64,000 nt of DNA, taken from NCBI RefSeq assembly GCF_000956505.1, contig NZ_JYIX01000038.1, positions 124,001 to 188,000 of the forward strand, read 5' to 3'. The DNA comes from Microbacterium azadirachtae (GTDB lineage: Bacteria > Actinomycetota > Actinomycetes > Actinomycetales > Microbacteriaceae). The first letter of the stretch is position 1. The number at the start of each line of letters is the position of its first letter. A program made the position numbers and the translations under genes. Below, one piece after another: positions 20,601-31,517 of the stretch. Below the pieces are notes generated by a model. It saw only the letters and a list, made by a program, of their open reading frames with translations, ran no database searches and was not told the origin of the DNA.

Positions 20601-22182
20601 CCGCCGCCGCACCACGACATCTACTCGATCGAGGACCTCAAGCAGCTCATCTTCGACCTGAAGCGCGCCAACCCGAACGCCCGCATCCACACCAAGCTGG
20701 TCAGCCAGTCCGGGATCGGGGCGGTCGCCGCGGGTGTCGCCAAGGCGCTCAGCGACGTCGTGCTCGTCTCCGGGCATGACGGCGGTACGGGCGCGAGCCC
20801 GCTGAACTCGCTCAAGCACGCCGGCACCCCGTGGGAGCTCGGCCTCGCCGAGACGCAGCAGACGCTCATGCTCAACGGCATGCGCGACCGCGTCGTGGTG
20901 CAGGTCGACGGCCAGCTGAAGACCGGCCGCGACGTGATCATCGGCGCCCTGCTGGGCGCGGAGGAGTTCGGCTTCGCCACGGCGCCGCTCGTGGTGAGCG
21001 GCTGCATCATGATGCGCGTGTGCCACCTGGACACCTGTCCGGTCGGCGTCGCGACGCAGAACCCGGTGCTGCGCGAGCGGTTCACCGGCAAGCCCGAGTT
21101 CGTCGTGAACTTCATGGAGTTCATCGCGGAGGAGGTGCGCGAGCATCTCGCTGCGCTCGGCTTCCGCAGCCTCGAGGAAATCGTGGGACGCGCGGACCTG
21201 CTGCGCACGGACGCCGCGATCAAGCACTGGAAGGCGGATGGCCTCGACCTCGCCCCGGTGCTCGAGGGGCCGGCGTTCCCCGCGGACGAACCGCGTCGCA
21301 GCGCCCGCGCGCAGGACCACGAGCTGGAGAAGCACTTCGATGCGCCTCTGCTCGAGGCCGGCCGTGAGGCGATCGCCCAGGGCACGCCGATCTCCTTCGA
21401 TCTGCCCATCCGCAACACCGAGCGGGCCGTCGGCACCATGCTCGGCCACGAGGTCACGGTGCAGCACGGCGGGGAGGGTCTGCCCGCGGGCACGATCGGC
21501 ATCTCGCTGCACGGCACCGCTGGTCAGTCCCTCGGGGCCTTCCTCCCGCGGGGCATCTCGATCGCCCTGGAGGGCGACGCCAACGACTACGTCGGCAAGG
21601 GCCTCTCCGGGGGCGAGATCGCGATCCGGCCGCACCGCCACGCGACGTTCGAGCCGCACCGCAACGTGATCGCCGGGAACGTGATCGGCTACGGTGCGAC
21701 GAGCGGCACGATCCACATCTCCGGCGTCGTCGGCGAGCGCTTCCTGGTCCGCAACTCCGGCGCGGTCGCGGTCGCCGAGGGCGTGGGCGACCACGCGCTG
21801 GAGTACATGACCGGCGGTGTCGCGGTGATCCTCGGCAGCACCGGCCGCAACCTCGGCGCCGGCATGTCCGGCGGCATCGCCTATGTGCACGACCTGCAGG
21901 TCGAGCGCGTCAATCCGCTGTCGCTGGGCTCGGGGGAGCTGGAGCTCCTCCCGCTCGACGAGGTGGACACCCAAGAGCTTCGCGAGCTGCTCGCACAGCA
22001 CGTGGAGCGCACAGGATCCCCGCTCGCCGCGTCGATCCTGGCGGACGACGACTTCGCCGCCGCCTTCACGAAGATCCTGCCGCGGGACTACGCGGCGGTG
22101 CTGCGCACCCGCGCAGAGGCAGAGGCCGAGGGGATCGACCCCGACGGCTCCATCGTCTGGACCCGCATCCTGGAGGTGACCG

Positions 22183-22190
<8 letters not shown>
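17619..22190 (+). CDS. gltB: Glutamate synthase large subunit
   Basis: NADPH-GOGAT alpha subunit: glutamine + 2-oxoglutarate to two glutamate. The 1,523-aa protein has a ~28-residue propeptide before Cys29 ([11 protein letters not shown]), the N-terminal nucleophile of the class-II glutaminase domain (~29-420). A central domain follows, then the FMN synthase domain with PGEGGQLPP near 965 and [11 protein letters not shown]. The 3Fe-4S cysteines lie in [19 protein letters not shown] near 1129-1147, and a GXGXG beta-helix repeat domain ends the protein. GTG 17619 lacks a strong ribosome site, but the N terminus aligns with the family. It overlaps gltD by 8 nt. Confidence 0.97.
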
Positions 22191-23637
<1,447 letters not shown>

Positions 23638-23704
23638 CCCGCGTAGGCTGGGCCCGGCAGCGTGGCCCTTTATTCCATCCCCCTGACATTTATCGGAGAA
23701 CGCA

Positions 23705-25150
23705 TTGAGACGTGCCAAAATCGTGGCCACACTCGGCCCCGCAACCTCGACGTATGAAACGGTGCGGGCCCTGATCGATGCGGGCGTCGACGTCGCCCGA
23801 CTGAACCTCAGCCACGGGGACTACTCCGTGCACGAGAACAACTACGCCAACGTCCGTCGCGCCGCGGAGGACTCCGGCCGCGCGGTCGCCGTCCTCGTCG
23901 ACCTGCAGGGGCCGAAGATCCGCCTCGGCAAGTTCGAGGCCGGCCCCTACGAGCTCGCCGTGGGAGACATCTTCAAGATCACGACCGAGGACATCCTCGG
24001 CAACAAGGAGATCTGCGGGACGACCTTCAAGGGCCTCCCGCAGGACGTCAAGCCCGGCGACTTCCTGCTCATCGACGACGGCAAGGTCCGCGTCGAGGTC
24101 GTCGAGACCGACGGCACCGTCGTCACCACCCGCGTGATCGTGGCCGGTGCGGTGTCCAACAACAAGGGCATCAACCTGCCCGGCGTCGCCGTCAGCGTCC
24201 CCGCGCTGAGCGAGAAGGACGAGGACGACCTGCGCTGGGGTCTGCGCATCGGCGCCGACCTCATCGCCCTGTCGTTCGTCCGCGATGCGACCGACGTCAC
24301 CCGTGTGCACGAGATCATGGCCGAGGAGGGCGTTCGCGTCCCGGTCATCGCGAAGATCGAGAAGCCGCAGGCCGTCGACAACCTCGAGAGCATCGTCGAC
24401 GCGTTCGACGGCATCATGGTCGCCCGCGGCGACCTCGGTGTGGAGCTGCCCCTCGAGGCCGTCCCGATCGTCCAGAAGCAGGCCGTCGAGCTCGCGCGCC
24501 GCATGGCGAAGCCTGTCATCGTCGCGACGCAGATGCTCGAGTCGATGATCTCCAGCCCGGTTCCGACGCGCGCCGAGACCTCCGACGTCGCCAACGCCGT
24601 CCTCGACGGCGCCGACGCGGTGATGCTCTCCGGCGAGACCAGCGTGGGGGAGTACCCCGTCATCGTCGTGGAGACCATGGCGCGGATCATCGAGTCCACC
24701 GAGGACCACGGGCTGGAGCGCATCCACCCGCTGACCACGAAGCCGCGCACCCAGGGTGGGGCCATCACGCTCGCCGCCCTCGAGGTCGCCGAGTTCGTCG
24801 AGGCCAAGTTCCTCTGCGTGTTCACTCAGTCGGGTGATTCGGCGCGACGCCTCTCGCGGCTGCGTTCGCGCATCCCGATGCTCGCGTACACGCCCGACCC
24901 GGCCATCCGTCGTCGCCTGGCCGTCACGTGGGGCGTCCGCACGAGCCTGGTGAACTTCGTGCCGCACACCGACATGATGTTCCACCAGGTCGACGAGCAC
25001 CTGCTCGGATCCGGCCTCGCAGAGGTGGGCGACAAGGTCGTGGTCATCTCCGGGTCCCCTCCCGGAATCATCGGCTCCACGAACGACCTGCGCATCCACC
25101 GGGTCGGCGACACCGTTCAGGGTGCCGCTCCGGCCTACCAGGTCAAGTAG
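23705..25150 (+). CDS. pyk: Pyruvate kinase
   Basis: Final step of glycolysis: PEP + ADP to pyruvate + ATP. The 481-aa protein starts RRAKIVATLGPATS with the conserved Arg/Asn loop RLNLSHGDY, catalytic IAKIEKPQAVDN near 216-227, MVARGDLGVELPLE near 238 and ATQMLESMISSPVPTRAE. The start is TTG at 23705 with GGAG nine nt upstream; no ATG or GTG fits the conserved N terminus. It is followed by a strong hairpin. Confidence 0.96.
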   Translation: MRRAKIVATLGPATSTYETVRALIDAGVDVARLNLSHGDYSVHENNYANVRRAAEDSGRAVAVLVDLQGPKIRLGKFEAGPYELAVGDIFKITTEDILGNKEICGTTFKGLPQDVKPGDFLLIDDGKVRVEVVETDGTVVTTRVIVAGAVSNNKGINLPGVAVSVPALSEKDEDDLRWGLRIGADLIALSFVRDATDVTRVHEIMAEEGVRVPVIAKIEKPQAVDNLESIVDAFDGIMVARGDLGVELPLEAVPIVQKQAVELARRMAKPVIVATQMLESMISSPVPTRAETSDVANAVLDGADAVMLSGETSVGEYPVIVVETMARIIESTEDHGLERIHPLTTKPRTQGGAITLAALEVAEFVEAKFLCVFTQSGDSARRLSRLRSRIPMLAYTPDPAIRRRLAVTWGVRTSLVNFVPHTDMMFHQVDEHLLGSGLAEVGDKVVVISGSPPGIIGSTNDLRIHRVGDTVQGAAPAYQVK

Positions 25151-25159
25151 GACGCGCGC

Positions 25160-25193
25160 ACGAGGGCCGGTTCCCACGGGGACCGGCCCTCGT
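25160..25193 (+). terminator. pyk terminator
   Basis: ACGAGGGCCGGT (25160-25171) pairs perfectly with ACCGGCCCTCGT (25182-25193), 9 nt after the pyk stop. GC-rich hairpin with a short T-containing tail. Confidence 0.8.
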
Positions 25194-25224
25194 CGTATCC
25201 CCGGGTGCGCTACAGTCGATCCGG

Positions 25225-25310
25225 GCCGGCGTGGCGGAATGGCAGACGCGGAGCACTCAAAATGCTTTGTCCGAAAGGACGTGTGGGTTCGAGTCCCACC
25301 GCCGGCACCA
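25225..25310 (+). tRNA. tRNA-Leu (anticodon CAA)
   Basis: 86 nt including an encoded CCA. Acceptor stem GCCGGCG pairs with CGCCGGC, with discriminator A. The anticodon stem GAGCA/TGCTT encloses loop CTCAAAA, so the anticodon is CAA at 25258-25260 (reads UUG). A long variable arm TGTCCGAAAGGACG identifies a class-II tRNA, and the T-arm GTGGG-TTCGAGT-CCCAC is perfect. A TACAGT -10 box lies at 25211-25216. Confidence 0.97.
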
Positions 25311-25312
25311 GA

Positions 25313-25350
25313 AGCGTTGTGGAACAGCCGCCAGGCCGTTCCACAACGCT
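25313..25350 (+). terminator. Hairpin after tRNA-Leu
   Basis: AGCGTTGTGGAAC (25313-25325) and GTTCCACAACGCT (25338-25350) form a perfect 13-bp stem with a 12-nt loop, starting two bases after the tRNA CCA. Probable tRNA terminator; the 42-nt gap to the next promoter box supports this. Confidence 0.75.
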
Positions 25351-25391
25351 CGCAGCACCCGTGGTTCACAAGATCCGAATCTCCTGTCCAG

Positions 25392-25397
25392 TAGGAT
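25392..25397 (+). promoter_or_regulatory. -10 box of the PdtaR-like regulator
   Basis: TAGGAT ends 6 nt before GTG 25404. No ribosome site is present, so the transcript is probably leaderless. Confidence 0.55.
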
Positions 25398-25403
25398 GGA
25401 TCC

Positions 25404-26021
25404 GTGACTGAAGAGCAGCAGCCTGAGCAGCCCGCCTCGTCCGCTCCGCGACGCGTCGTCGTCGCCGAGGACGAGTCGCTGATCCGCCTCGACATCGTCG
25501 AGATCCTCCGCGACAACGGTTTCGACGTGGTCGGCGAGGCCGGAGATGGGGAGACCGCGGTACAGCTGGCGACCGAGCTTCGTCCCGACCTCGTCATCAT
25601 GGACGTGAAGATGCCGCAGCTGGATGGCATCAGCGCTGCCGAGAAGCTGCACAAGGGCAATATCGCCCCTGTCGTGCTGCTCACCGCCTTCAGCCAGAAG
25701 GAGCTCGTCGAGCGTGCGAGCGAGGCCGGCGCGCTGGCCTACGTCGTCAAGCCGTTCACCCCGAACGACCTCCTGCCGGCGATCGAGATCGCGCTCGCGC
25801 GTCACGAGCAGATCATCACGCTCGAGGCCGAGGTCGCCGACATGGTCGAGCGCTTCGAGACCCGCAAGCTCGTCGACCGTGCCAAGGGACTGCTGAACGA
25901 GAAGATGGGCCTCTCCGAGCCCGAGGCGTTCCGCTGGATCCAGAAGGCGTCGATGGACCGTCGCCTCACGATGCAGGACGTGGCGAAGGCGATCATCGAG
26001 CAGCTGGCTCCGAAGAAGTAG
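25404..26021 (+). CDS. ANTAR-domain response regulator, PdtaR-like
   Basis: 205-aa two-domain protein. Residues ~16-130 are a receiver domain with acidic pocket AEDES at 21-25, phospho-acceptor Asp67 in VIMDVKMPQLDG, Thr94 in LLTAF and Lys116 in VVKPF. Residues ~145-200 are an ANTAR RNA-binding domain (KLVDRAKGLLNEKMGLSEPEA, then MDRRLTMQDVAKAII), which in the family blocks terminator formation when phosphorylated. It resembles mycobacterial PdtaR (Rv1626), the partner of the PdtaS kinase; no kinase is next to it. It acts on RNA in the cytoplasm; targets are unknown here. Confidence 0.92.
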   Translation: MTEEQQPEQPASSAPRRVVVAEDESLIRLDIVEILRDNGFDVVGEAGDGETAVQLATELRPDLVIMDVKMPQLDGISAAEKLHKGNIAPVVLLTAFSQKELVERASEAGALAYVVKPFTPNDLLPAIEIALARHEQIITLEAEVADMVERFETRKLVDRAKGLLNEKMGLSEPEAFRWIQKASMDRRLTMQDVAKAIIEQLAPKK

Positions 26022-26025
26022 CGGC

Positions 26026-26580
26026 ATGGATCTCGGCGACGGGATCCTGCTCCGCCCGCTCCTGGCCGGCGACGGCGAGGAGCTCGCAGCGGCGTACAGC
26101 CGCAACCGCGTGCACCTCGAGCCGTGGGAGCCCCTGCGCTCCGAGGAGTTCTTCACCGGGCCACGTCAGCATCAGCTGATCGCGGAGTCACTGCGGGCCG
26201 TCGCCGACGGTCGCGGCGCCTCCTACGTGCTCGAGGACGGTGCGCACCGCATCGTCGGGCGGGCGAACCTCAGCGACATCGTCCGCGGCGCGTTCTGGAG
26301 CGCGCATCTCGGCTACTGGATCGACGGGCGACTGGCGGGCCGGGGTCTCATGCGGTGCGCTGTGGACCTGGTCTGTGCGCTCGCGCGCGACGACCTCGGG
26401 CTCCATCGCGTACAGGCGGCGACGCTCGTGCACAACGAAGCCTCGCAGCGCGTGCTGCGGGCGACAGGCTTCACCGAGATCGGCCCGGCCCCGCGCTACC
26501 TGCGCATCGCAGGGGAGTGGCAGGACCACCTGCTGTTCCAGCGGATCCTGGAGGAGGACTCTCCGGAGAGCGCCGCCTGA
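26026..26580 (+). CDS. GNAT acetyltransferase, RimJ/RimL type
   Basis: 184-aa acetyl-CoA-dependent N-acetyltransferase. The N-terminal LRPLLAGDGEELAAAY and LEPWEP are typical of the RimJ/RimL subgroup. The acetyl-CoA loop is in the segment GYWIDGRLAGRGLMRCAVD near 101-119, followed by RVQAATLVHNEASQRVLRATGF near 127-148. Substrate unknown; it could be an N-terminal protein acetylase or a small-molecule enzyme. It begins 4 nt after the PdtaR-like stop, so the two may be cotranscribed, and converges on the thioesterase gene. Confidence 0.85.
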   Translation: MDLGDGILLRPLLAGDGEELAAAYSRNRVHLEPWEPLRSEEFFTGPRQHQLIAESLRAVADGRGASYVLEDGAHRIVGRANLSDIVRGAFWSAHLGYWIDGRLAGRGLMRCAVDLVCALARDDLGLHRVQAATLVHNEASQRVLRATGFTEIGPAPRYLRIAGEWQDHLLFQRILEEDSPESAA

Positions 26581-26584
26581 CGGA

Positions 26585-27028
26585 TCAGGCGTTCGGCAGA
26601 TCCTTGATCATGTTCGTGATGCGGATCGTCGAGCAGCGTCGGCCCTGATCGTCGCTGACGGCGATCTCGTGGACGGTGACGCTGCGGCCGAGATGGATCG
26701 GCGTGCACACGCCGGTGACGACGCCGCTCGTCGCCGAGCGGGTGTGGGTGGCATTGATGTCGACGCCCACCGCGAGCCGTCCTGGCCCCGCGTGCAGATT
26801 CGCCGCCATCGAACCGAGCGACTCGCCGAGCACCACGTAGGCGCCGCCGTGCATGAGTCCGACCGGCTGCGTGTTGCCCTCGACGGGCATCGTGGCGACG
26901 CAGCGGTCCACCGAGAATTCGACCCAGCTCAGGCCCATCTTCTCGGCCAGAGCACCCATGCCGCGCTCGGTCGCCCACTCCAGTCCGGGGCTCGTCCGCG
27001 CGGTGCTCGCGTCGACCTGCTCGCTCAC
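26585..27028 (-). CDS. PaaI-type hotdog thioesterase
   Basis: 147-aa hotdog-fold acyl-CoA thioesterase. The family helix motif is GLMHGGAYVVLGESLGSMAA near 71-90, with the HGG-x-E/S pattern of the catalytic loop, followed by DINATHTRSATSG and the last strand RCSTIRITNMI. Family members hydrolyse aryl- or acyl-CoA (phenylacetate, DHNA-CoA); the substrate here is not visible. GTG 27028 has AGGAGGA upstream on the - strand. It is transcribed divergently from polA. Confidence 0.88.
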   Translation of the reverse strand: MSEQVDASTARTSPGLEWATERGMGALAEKMGLSWVEFSVDRCVATMPVEGNTQPVGLMHGGAYVVLGESLGSMAANLHAGPGRLAVGVDINATHTRSATSGVVTGVCTPIHLGRSVTVHEIAVSDDQGRRCSTIRITNMIKDLPNA

Positions 27029-27065
27029 GCGGGGTCCTCCTCGATTCGATGTCCGCCGGGGTCGT

Positions 27066-27071
27066 TAGGCT
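27066..27071 (+). promoter_or_regulatory. -10 box of polA
   Basis: TAGGCT ends 7 nt before GTG 27079, with no ribosome site; this decides the polA start against the upstream in-frame ATG near 27049. Confidence 0.5.
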
Positions 27072-27078
27072 GGAAGTC

Positions 27079-29712
27079 GTGACGGACTCCGCAAAGCCTA
27101 CCCTCATGGTCGTCGACGGCCATTCGCTCGCATACAGGGCCTTCTTCGCCCTTCCGGTGGAGAACTTCACCACGAAGGACAACCAGCACACGAACGCCAT
27201 CTACGGGTTCCTGTCGATGCTGGTGAACCTCATCAAGGCGGAGCAGCCGACCCATCTGGCGATCGCCTTCGACACCTCGCGGCACTCGTTCCGCACGGAC
27301 GAGTACCCGGAGTACAAGGCCACGCGCTCGGAGACGCCGTCGGAGTTCCGCGGGCAGATCCCGCTGCTGCAGGACTGCCTCGCCGCGATGTCCATCCCGG
27401 TGCTGACGAAGGAGGGCATCGAAGCCGATGACATCCTCGCGACGCTCGCCGCTCAGGGATCGGCGCAGGGCTTCGACGTCCTCGTCGTCTCCGGTGACCG
27501 CGACACGATCCAGCTCGTGAACGATCAGGTCACGCTGCTCTACCCGAATGTGCAGGGGGTGTCGCAGCTCAAGCGGTACGACCCTGTCGCCGTGCAGGAG
27601 CGGTACGGTGTGCGCCCGGAGCAGTATCCCGACATCGCCGCGCTCGTGGGCGAGACCAGCGACAACCTGCCCGGCGTGCCGAAGGTGGGAGAGAAGACCG
27701 CCGTGAAGTGGCTCACCCAGTTCGGGACGCTCGACGAGCTGCTCGAGCGCTCGGGGGAGATCAAGGGCGTCGTCGGCGGAAACCTGCGCGACCACATCGA
27801 GGACGTGCGCCGGAATCGCAAGCTGAACCGCCTCCTGCAGGACGTGGAGCTCCCGCTCGGTCCGACCGACCTCGAGACGCGCCCGATCGATGCGCAGGCC
27901 GTGCGTGACATCTTCGCGCGGCTGGAGTTCCGCACGCTGCTTCCGCGCGTTTTCGAAGCCGTCGGCGAAGACGCTCCCGAAGAGGAGCATGTCGCCACAG
28001 TCGCCCTCCCCGATGTAGCCGAGCTCGCCGCGGAGGGCCTCGCGACCTGGCTGAAAGCCGCCACCGGGGATGTCGCGGTCGAGGTGACCACTGCCGGCGG
28101 CCTGCCGCAGCGCGTGGGTCTCGCACACGGCGACGACCTGGTCGAGCTCTCGTGGTCCCCCCAGGTGCAGGCAGCCTTGGCGGACTGGCTCGCTTCGGAC
28201 GCGCCGAAGATCTTCCACGACGCCAAGTCGCAGGTGAAGGCGCTGCACACCGCGGGCATGCGCGTCGGCGGTCTGGCCTACGACACCAACCTCGCCGGCT
28301 GGCTGCTCCGTCCGAGTTACCCGGACAAGACGCTCGCGGATCTCGTGGATCGCTATCTGGGCGAGAAGCTCCCGGAGGCGGATCCCACCCAGCTCGTGCC
28401 GGAGACCGAGGGCGCCTCGCCCGCGCAGCTCGCCTGGTTCACGGCGCGGGTCGCCACCTCCCTCCGCACGGACGTGCCGGAGAGCGTCGACCGGGTGCTC
28501 CGCGAGATCGAGCTGCCCACCCTCATCACGCTGGCCGACATGGAGCTCGCGGGCGTCGCCGTCTCGCACGAGATCCTCTCCGGTTTCTCGCAGGAGCTCG
28601 GGGAGCGCGCGGGTCGCATCGCCGAGGAGTCCTTCGCGATCATCGAGCGCGAGGTGAACCTCGGCTCGCCCAAGCAGCTGCAGGAGGTGCTGTTCGAGCA
28701 GCTCGAGCTGCCGAAGACGCGCAAGACGAAGACCGGATACTCGACCGACGCGGCCGTGCTGGCCGACCTGCAGGAGAGTCACCCGCACCCGTTCCTCGAT
28801 CTGCTGCTGCAGCACCGCGAGGCCACGAAGCTCCGGCAGATCATCGAGTCGCTCGACACCGCGATCCGCGCCGATCACCGCATCCACACGACCTACGTGC
28901 AGACGGGCAGCCAGACCGGCCGGCTGAGCAGCACCGACCCGAACCTGCAGAACATCCCGGTGCGCACCGAGGAGTCGCGGCGGATCCGCAGCGCTTTCCA
29001 AGTCGGCGAGCGCTACGAGACGCTCCTCACCGCGGACTACTCGCAGATCGAGATGCGCATCATGGCGCACCTGTCCGGCGACGAAGGACTCATCGAGGCC
29101 TTCAACTCGGGGGAGGACCTGCATCGCTTCGTCGGCGCCCGCGTCTTCGGCGTCGAGCCGGAGGAGGTCAGCTCCGCGATGCGCACCAAGGTCAAGGCGA
29201 TGTCCTACGGCCTGGTCTACGGGCTCAGCGCCTTCGGCCTGTCCAAGCAGCTGCGCATCGAGCAGTCCGAGGCCAAGCAGCTGATGATGGAGTACTTCGC
29301 CCGGTTCGGGGCTGTGCGGGACTACCTGCGCGCCTCCGTGCTCGCGGCGAAGGAGGTCGGCTACACCGAGACGATCTTCGGGCGCCGTCGTCCGTTCCCG
29401 GATCTCGTCAGCCCGAACCGCGTGCTCCGCGAGAACGCCGAGCGCGCGGCGCTCAACGCCCCCATCCAAGGCAGCGCGGCCGACATCATGAAGATCGCGC
29501 TGTTCCGGATCCACTCGGATCTCCTCGACGAGGGACTCGCATCGCGGGTGCTGTTGCAGATTCACGACGAACTCGTTGTCGAGGTCGCACCAGGGGAGTG
29601 GGACGCGACCGAGCGCATCGTGCGCGATCGCATGGGCGGCGCGGCCGAGCTGTCGGTTCCGCTCGACGTGCAGGTCGGCCGCGGCGGCGACTGGAACGAA
29701 GCCGCGCACTGA
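27079..29712 (+). CDS. polA: DNA polymerase I
   Basis: 877-aa repair and Okazaki-fragment polymerase. Residues ~1-295 form the 5' nuclease: VDGHSLAYRAFFAL, EADDILAT and DLPGVPKVGEKTA-type helix-hairpin-helix. Residues ~310-490 match the 3'-5' exonuclease fold, but the catalytic DxE is replaced by AVEVTTAGG, so proofreading is probably lost, as in other actinobacteria. Residues ~500-877 are the family-A polymerase with TGRLSSTDPNLQNIPVR, motif A LTADYSQIEMRIMAH, the O-helix region RTKVKAMSYGLVYGLSAFGL and motif C QIHDELVVE. Ends before a strong hairpin. Confidence 0.97.
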   Translation: MTDSAKPTLMVVDGHSLAYRAFFALPVENFTTKDNQHTNAIYGFLSMLVNLIKAEQPTHLAIAFDTSRHSFRTDEYPEYKATRSETPSEFRGQIPLLQDCLAAMSIPVLTKEGIEADDILATLAAQGSAQGFDVLVVSGDRDTIQLVNDQVTLLYPNVQGVSQLKRYDPVAVQERYGVRPEQYPDIAALVGETSDNLPGVPKVGEKTAVKWLTQFGTLDELLERSGEIKGVVGGNLRDHIEDVRRNRKLNRLLQDVELPLGPTDLETRPIDAQAVRDIFARLEFRTLLPRVFEAVGEDAPEEEHVATVALPDVAELAAEGLATWLKAATGDVAVEVTTAGGLPQRVGLAHGDDLVELSWSPQVQAALADWLASDAPKIFHDAKSQVKALHTAGMRVGGLAYDTNLAGWLLRPSYPDKTLADLVDRYLGEKLPEADPTQLVPETEGASPAQLAWFTARVATSLRTDVPESVDRVLREIELPTLITLADMELAGVAVSHEILSGFSQELGERAGRIAEESFAIIEREVNLGSPKQLQEVLFEQLELPKTRKTKTGYSTDAAVLADLQESHPHPFLDLLLQHREATKLRQIIESLDTAIRADHRIHTTYVQTGSQTGRLSSTDPNLQNIPVRTEESRRIRSAFQVGERYETLLTADYSQIEMRIMAHLSGDEGLIEAFNSGEDLHRFVGARVFGVEPEEVSSAMRTKVKAMSYGLVYGLSAFGLSKQLRIEQSEAKQLMMEYFARFGAVRDYLRASVLAAKEVGYTETIFGRRRPFPDLVSPNRVLRENAERAALNAPIQGSAADIMKIALFRIHSDLLDEGLASRVLLQIHDELVVEVAPGEWDATERIVRDRMGGAAELSVPLDVQVGRGGDWNEAAH

Positions 29713-29729
29713 CCCATCGAGCCGCCATG

Positions 29730-29782
29730 GGCCCCGCTCCACGACCCGTCCTCCGGGACGCGTCGTTCCATGGAGCGGGGCC
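29730..29782 (+). terminator. polA terminator hairpin
   Basis: GGCCCCGCTCCA (29730-29741) pairs perfectly with TGGAGCGGGGCC (29771-29782) across a 29-nt loop, 18 nt after the polA stop and just before the next promoter. Confidence 0.65.
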
Positions 29783-29793
29783 TGTTCCATGGA

Positions 29794-29799
29794 TAGGCT
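29794..29799 (+). promoter_or_regulatory. -10 box of the DUF885 gene
   Basis: TAGGCT ends 6 nt before ATG 29806; no ribosome site, so probably leaderless. Confidence 0.55.
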
Positions 29800-29805
29800 C
29801 AGGGG

Positions 29806-31491
29806 ATGACCGCAGAGCAGCCCACGACGCGCACGCCGTCCACCATCGATCAGATCGCGGAGGGCTGGGTCGACACCCTCGCCGAGCTCTCGCCGATTCT
29901 CGGCACCTACATCGGCCGCAACGAGGTCAACGGCCGTCTCGACGACTTCAGCCCCGCCGGCCATGAGCACGCGATCGCGGAGACCCGTCGCGTTCTCGCC
30001 GAGCTCGACGCTCAGGAGCCCGTCGACGAGATCGACCGCGTGACCAAGACGGATCTCTCCGCCGAGCTCCGTCTCTCGATCGAGCAGCACGACGCCCAGT
30101 GGCACCTGCGCGACCTCAACGTCATCGCCTCCGCCGCACAGGATGTGCGTCAGGCCTTCGACCTCATGCCGACGGCGACGGCCGACGACTGGAGCGTCGT
30201 CGCCGAACGTCTCGGCGCGATCCCCGCCGCCCTGGACGGATATGTCGAGACGCTGCGCGAGGGCATTGCGAAGGGCGTCGTACCGGCCCGGCGTCAGGTC
30301 GTCGAGGTCGCCACGCAGATCGCCCGCTACACCGCGGACGACGGCTTCTTCGCCGCATTCGTCGCCGACGCCTCGACGGACGAGGGACAGCTGCCCGCGA
30401 GCCTCGCCCGCGACCTCGCCGACCGCTCTGCGGCCGCCCGCGTCGCGTACGACGGTCTGCGCTCGTTCCTCAGCGCGGAGCTCGCACCGGTCGCCGGAGA
30501 CCAGGACGCCGTGGGGCGTGAGCTGTACGCTCTGGCCTCGCGCCGGTTCCTCGGTGCGACGATCGACATCGACGAGACGTACGAGTGGGGCCGCGAAGAA
30601 CTCGCCAGGATGGTGGCGGAGCAGACGGCCATCGCGAACGAGATCCTCCCCGGTTCCACGGTCGAGGAGGCCGTCGCCCACCTGGAGGCGGACCCCGCGC
30701 GGAAGCTCGTCGGTACGGACGCCCTGCAGCGCTGGATGCAGGAGACCAGCGACCGGGCCATCGCCGAACTCGGCGCCTCCCACTTCGACATCCCGGAGCA
30801 GATCCGCGAGCTCGAGTGCATGATCGCGCCGACTCAGGAAGGCGGGATCTACTACACGGGCCCGACCGACGACTTCTCCCGCCCCGGCCGCATGTGGTGG
30901 TCCGTGCCGGAGGGCGTGACGGAGTTCGACACCTGGCGCGAGCTGACGACCGTGTACCACGAGGGTGTTCCCGGCCATCACCTGCAGATCGCGCAGGCCA
31001 CGTACAACCGTGCGGAGCTGAACACCTGGCGGCGCGTGCTCGCCGGCACATCGGGCCACGCCGAGGGGTGGGCCCTCTACGCGGAGCGCCTCATGGAGCA
31101 GCTCGGCTACCTCGACGACCCCGCCGACCGCCTCGGCATGCTGGACGGGCAGCGCATGCGCGCTCTGCGCGTGGTGCTCGACATCGGCGTGCACCTCGGC
31201 AAGCCGCGCCTGGACGGCGACGGCGTGTGGGACCACGACTACGCGCTCGACATGATGCGCCGCAACGTGAACATGTCCGATGAGTTCCGGCAGTTCGAGG
31301 TCAACCGCTACCTCGGCTGGCCGGGGCAGGCACCGTCGTACAAGGTCGGCCAGCGCATCTGGGAGCAGGTCCGCGACGCGGTCAAGGAGCGCGAGGGCGA
31401 CGCCTTTGACATCAAGGCGTTCCACAAGCGCGCGCTCGACATGGGCGGCGTCGGGCTCGACACGCTGCGGTCGGTCTTCCAGGTCGGCTGA
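29806..31491 (+). CDS. DUF885 family metallohydrolase
   Basis: 561-aa cytoplasmic protein with no signal peptide. It carries the DUF885 hallmark YHEGVPGHHLQIAQATY near 384-400, an HExxxxHH-like zinc site, followed by GTSGHAEGWALYAERLMEQLGY near 409-430, whose Glu is the expected third ligand. The family is regarded as putative zinc peptidase; substrates are unknown. The start is fixed by the -10 box at 29794-29799. Two palindromes follow the stop, one of which may end the transcript. Confidence 0.88.
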   Translation: MTAEQPTTRTPSTIDQIAEGWVDTLAELSPILGTYIGRNEVNGRLDDFSPAGHEHAIAETRRVLAELDAQEPVDEIDRVTKTDLSAELRLSIEQHDAQWHLRDLNVIASAAQDVRQAFDLMPTATADDWSVVAERLGAIPAALDGYVETLREGIAKGVVPARRQVVEVATQIARYTADDGFFAAFVADASTDEGQLPASLARDLADRSAAARVAYDGLRSFLSAELAPVAGDQDAVGRELYALASRRFLGATIDIDETYEWGREELARMVAEQTAIANEILPGSTVEEAVAHLEADPARKLVGTDALQRWMQETSDRAIAELGASHFDIPEQIRELECMIAPTQEGGIYYTGPTDDFSRPGRMWWSVPEGVTEFDTWRELTTVYHEGVPGHHLQIAQATYNRAELNTWRRVLAGTSGHAEGWALYAERLMEQLGYLDDPADRLGMLDGQRMRALRVVLDIGVHLGKPRLDGDGVWDHDYALDMMRRNVNMSDEFRQFEVNRYLGWPGQAPSYKVGQRIWEQVRDAVKEREGDAFDIKAFHKRALDMGGVGLDTLRSVFQVG

Positions 31492-31498
31492 GATCCGC

Positions 31499-31511
31499 AT
31501 CCCATCATGGG
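31499..31511. promoter_or_regulatory. Short palindrome TCCCATcATGGGA
   Basis: Six-base arms around a single C, 8 nt after the DUF885 stop. Possible operator for the downstream oxidoreductase gene; no factor can be named. Confidence 0.3.
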
Positions 31512-31517
31512 AATGAG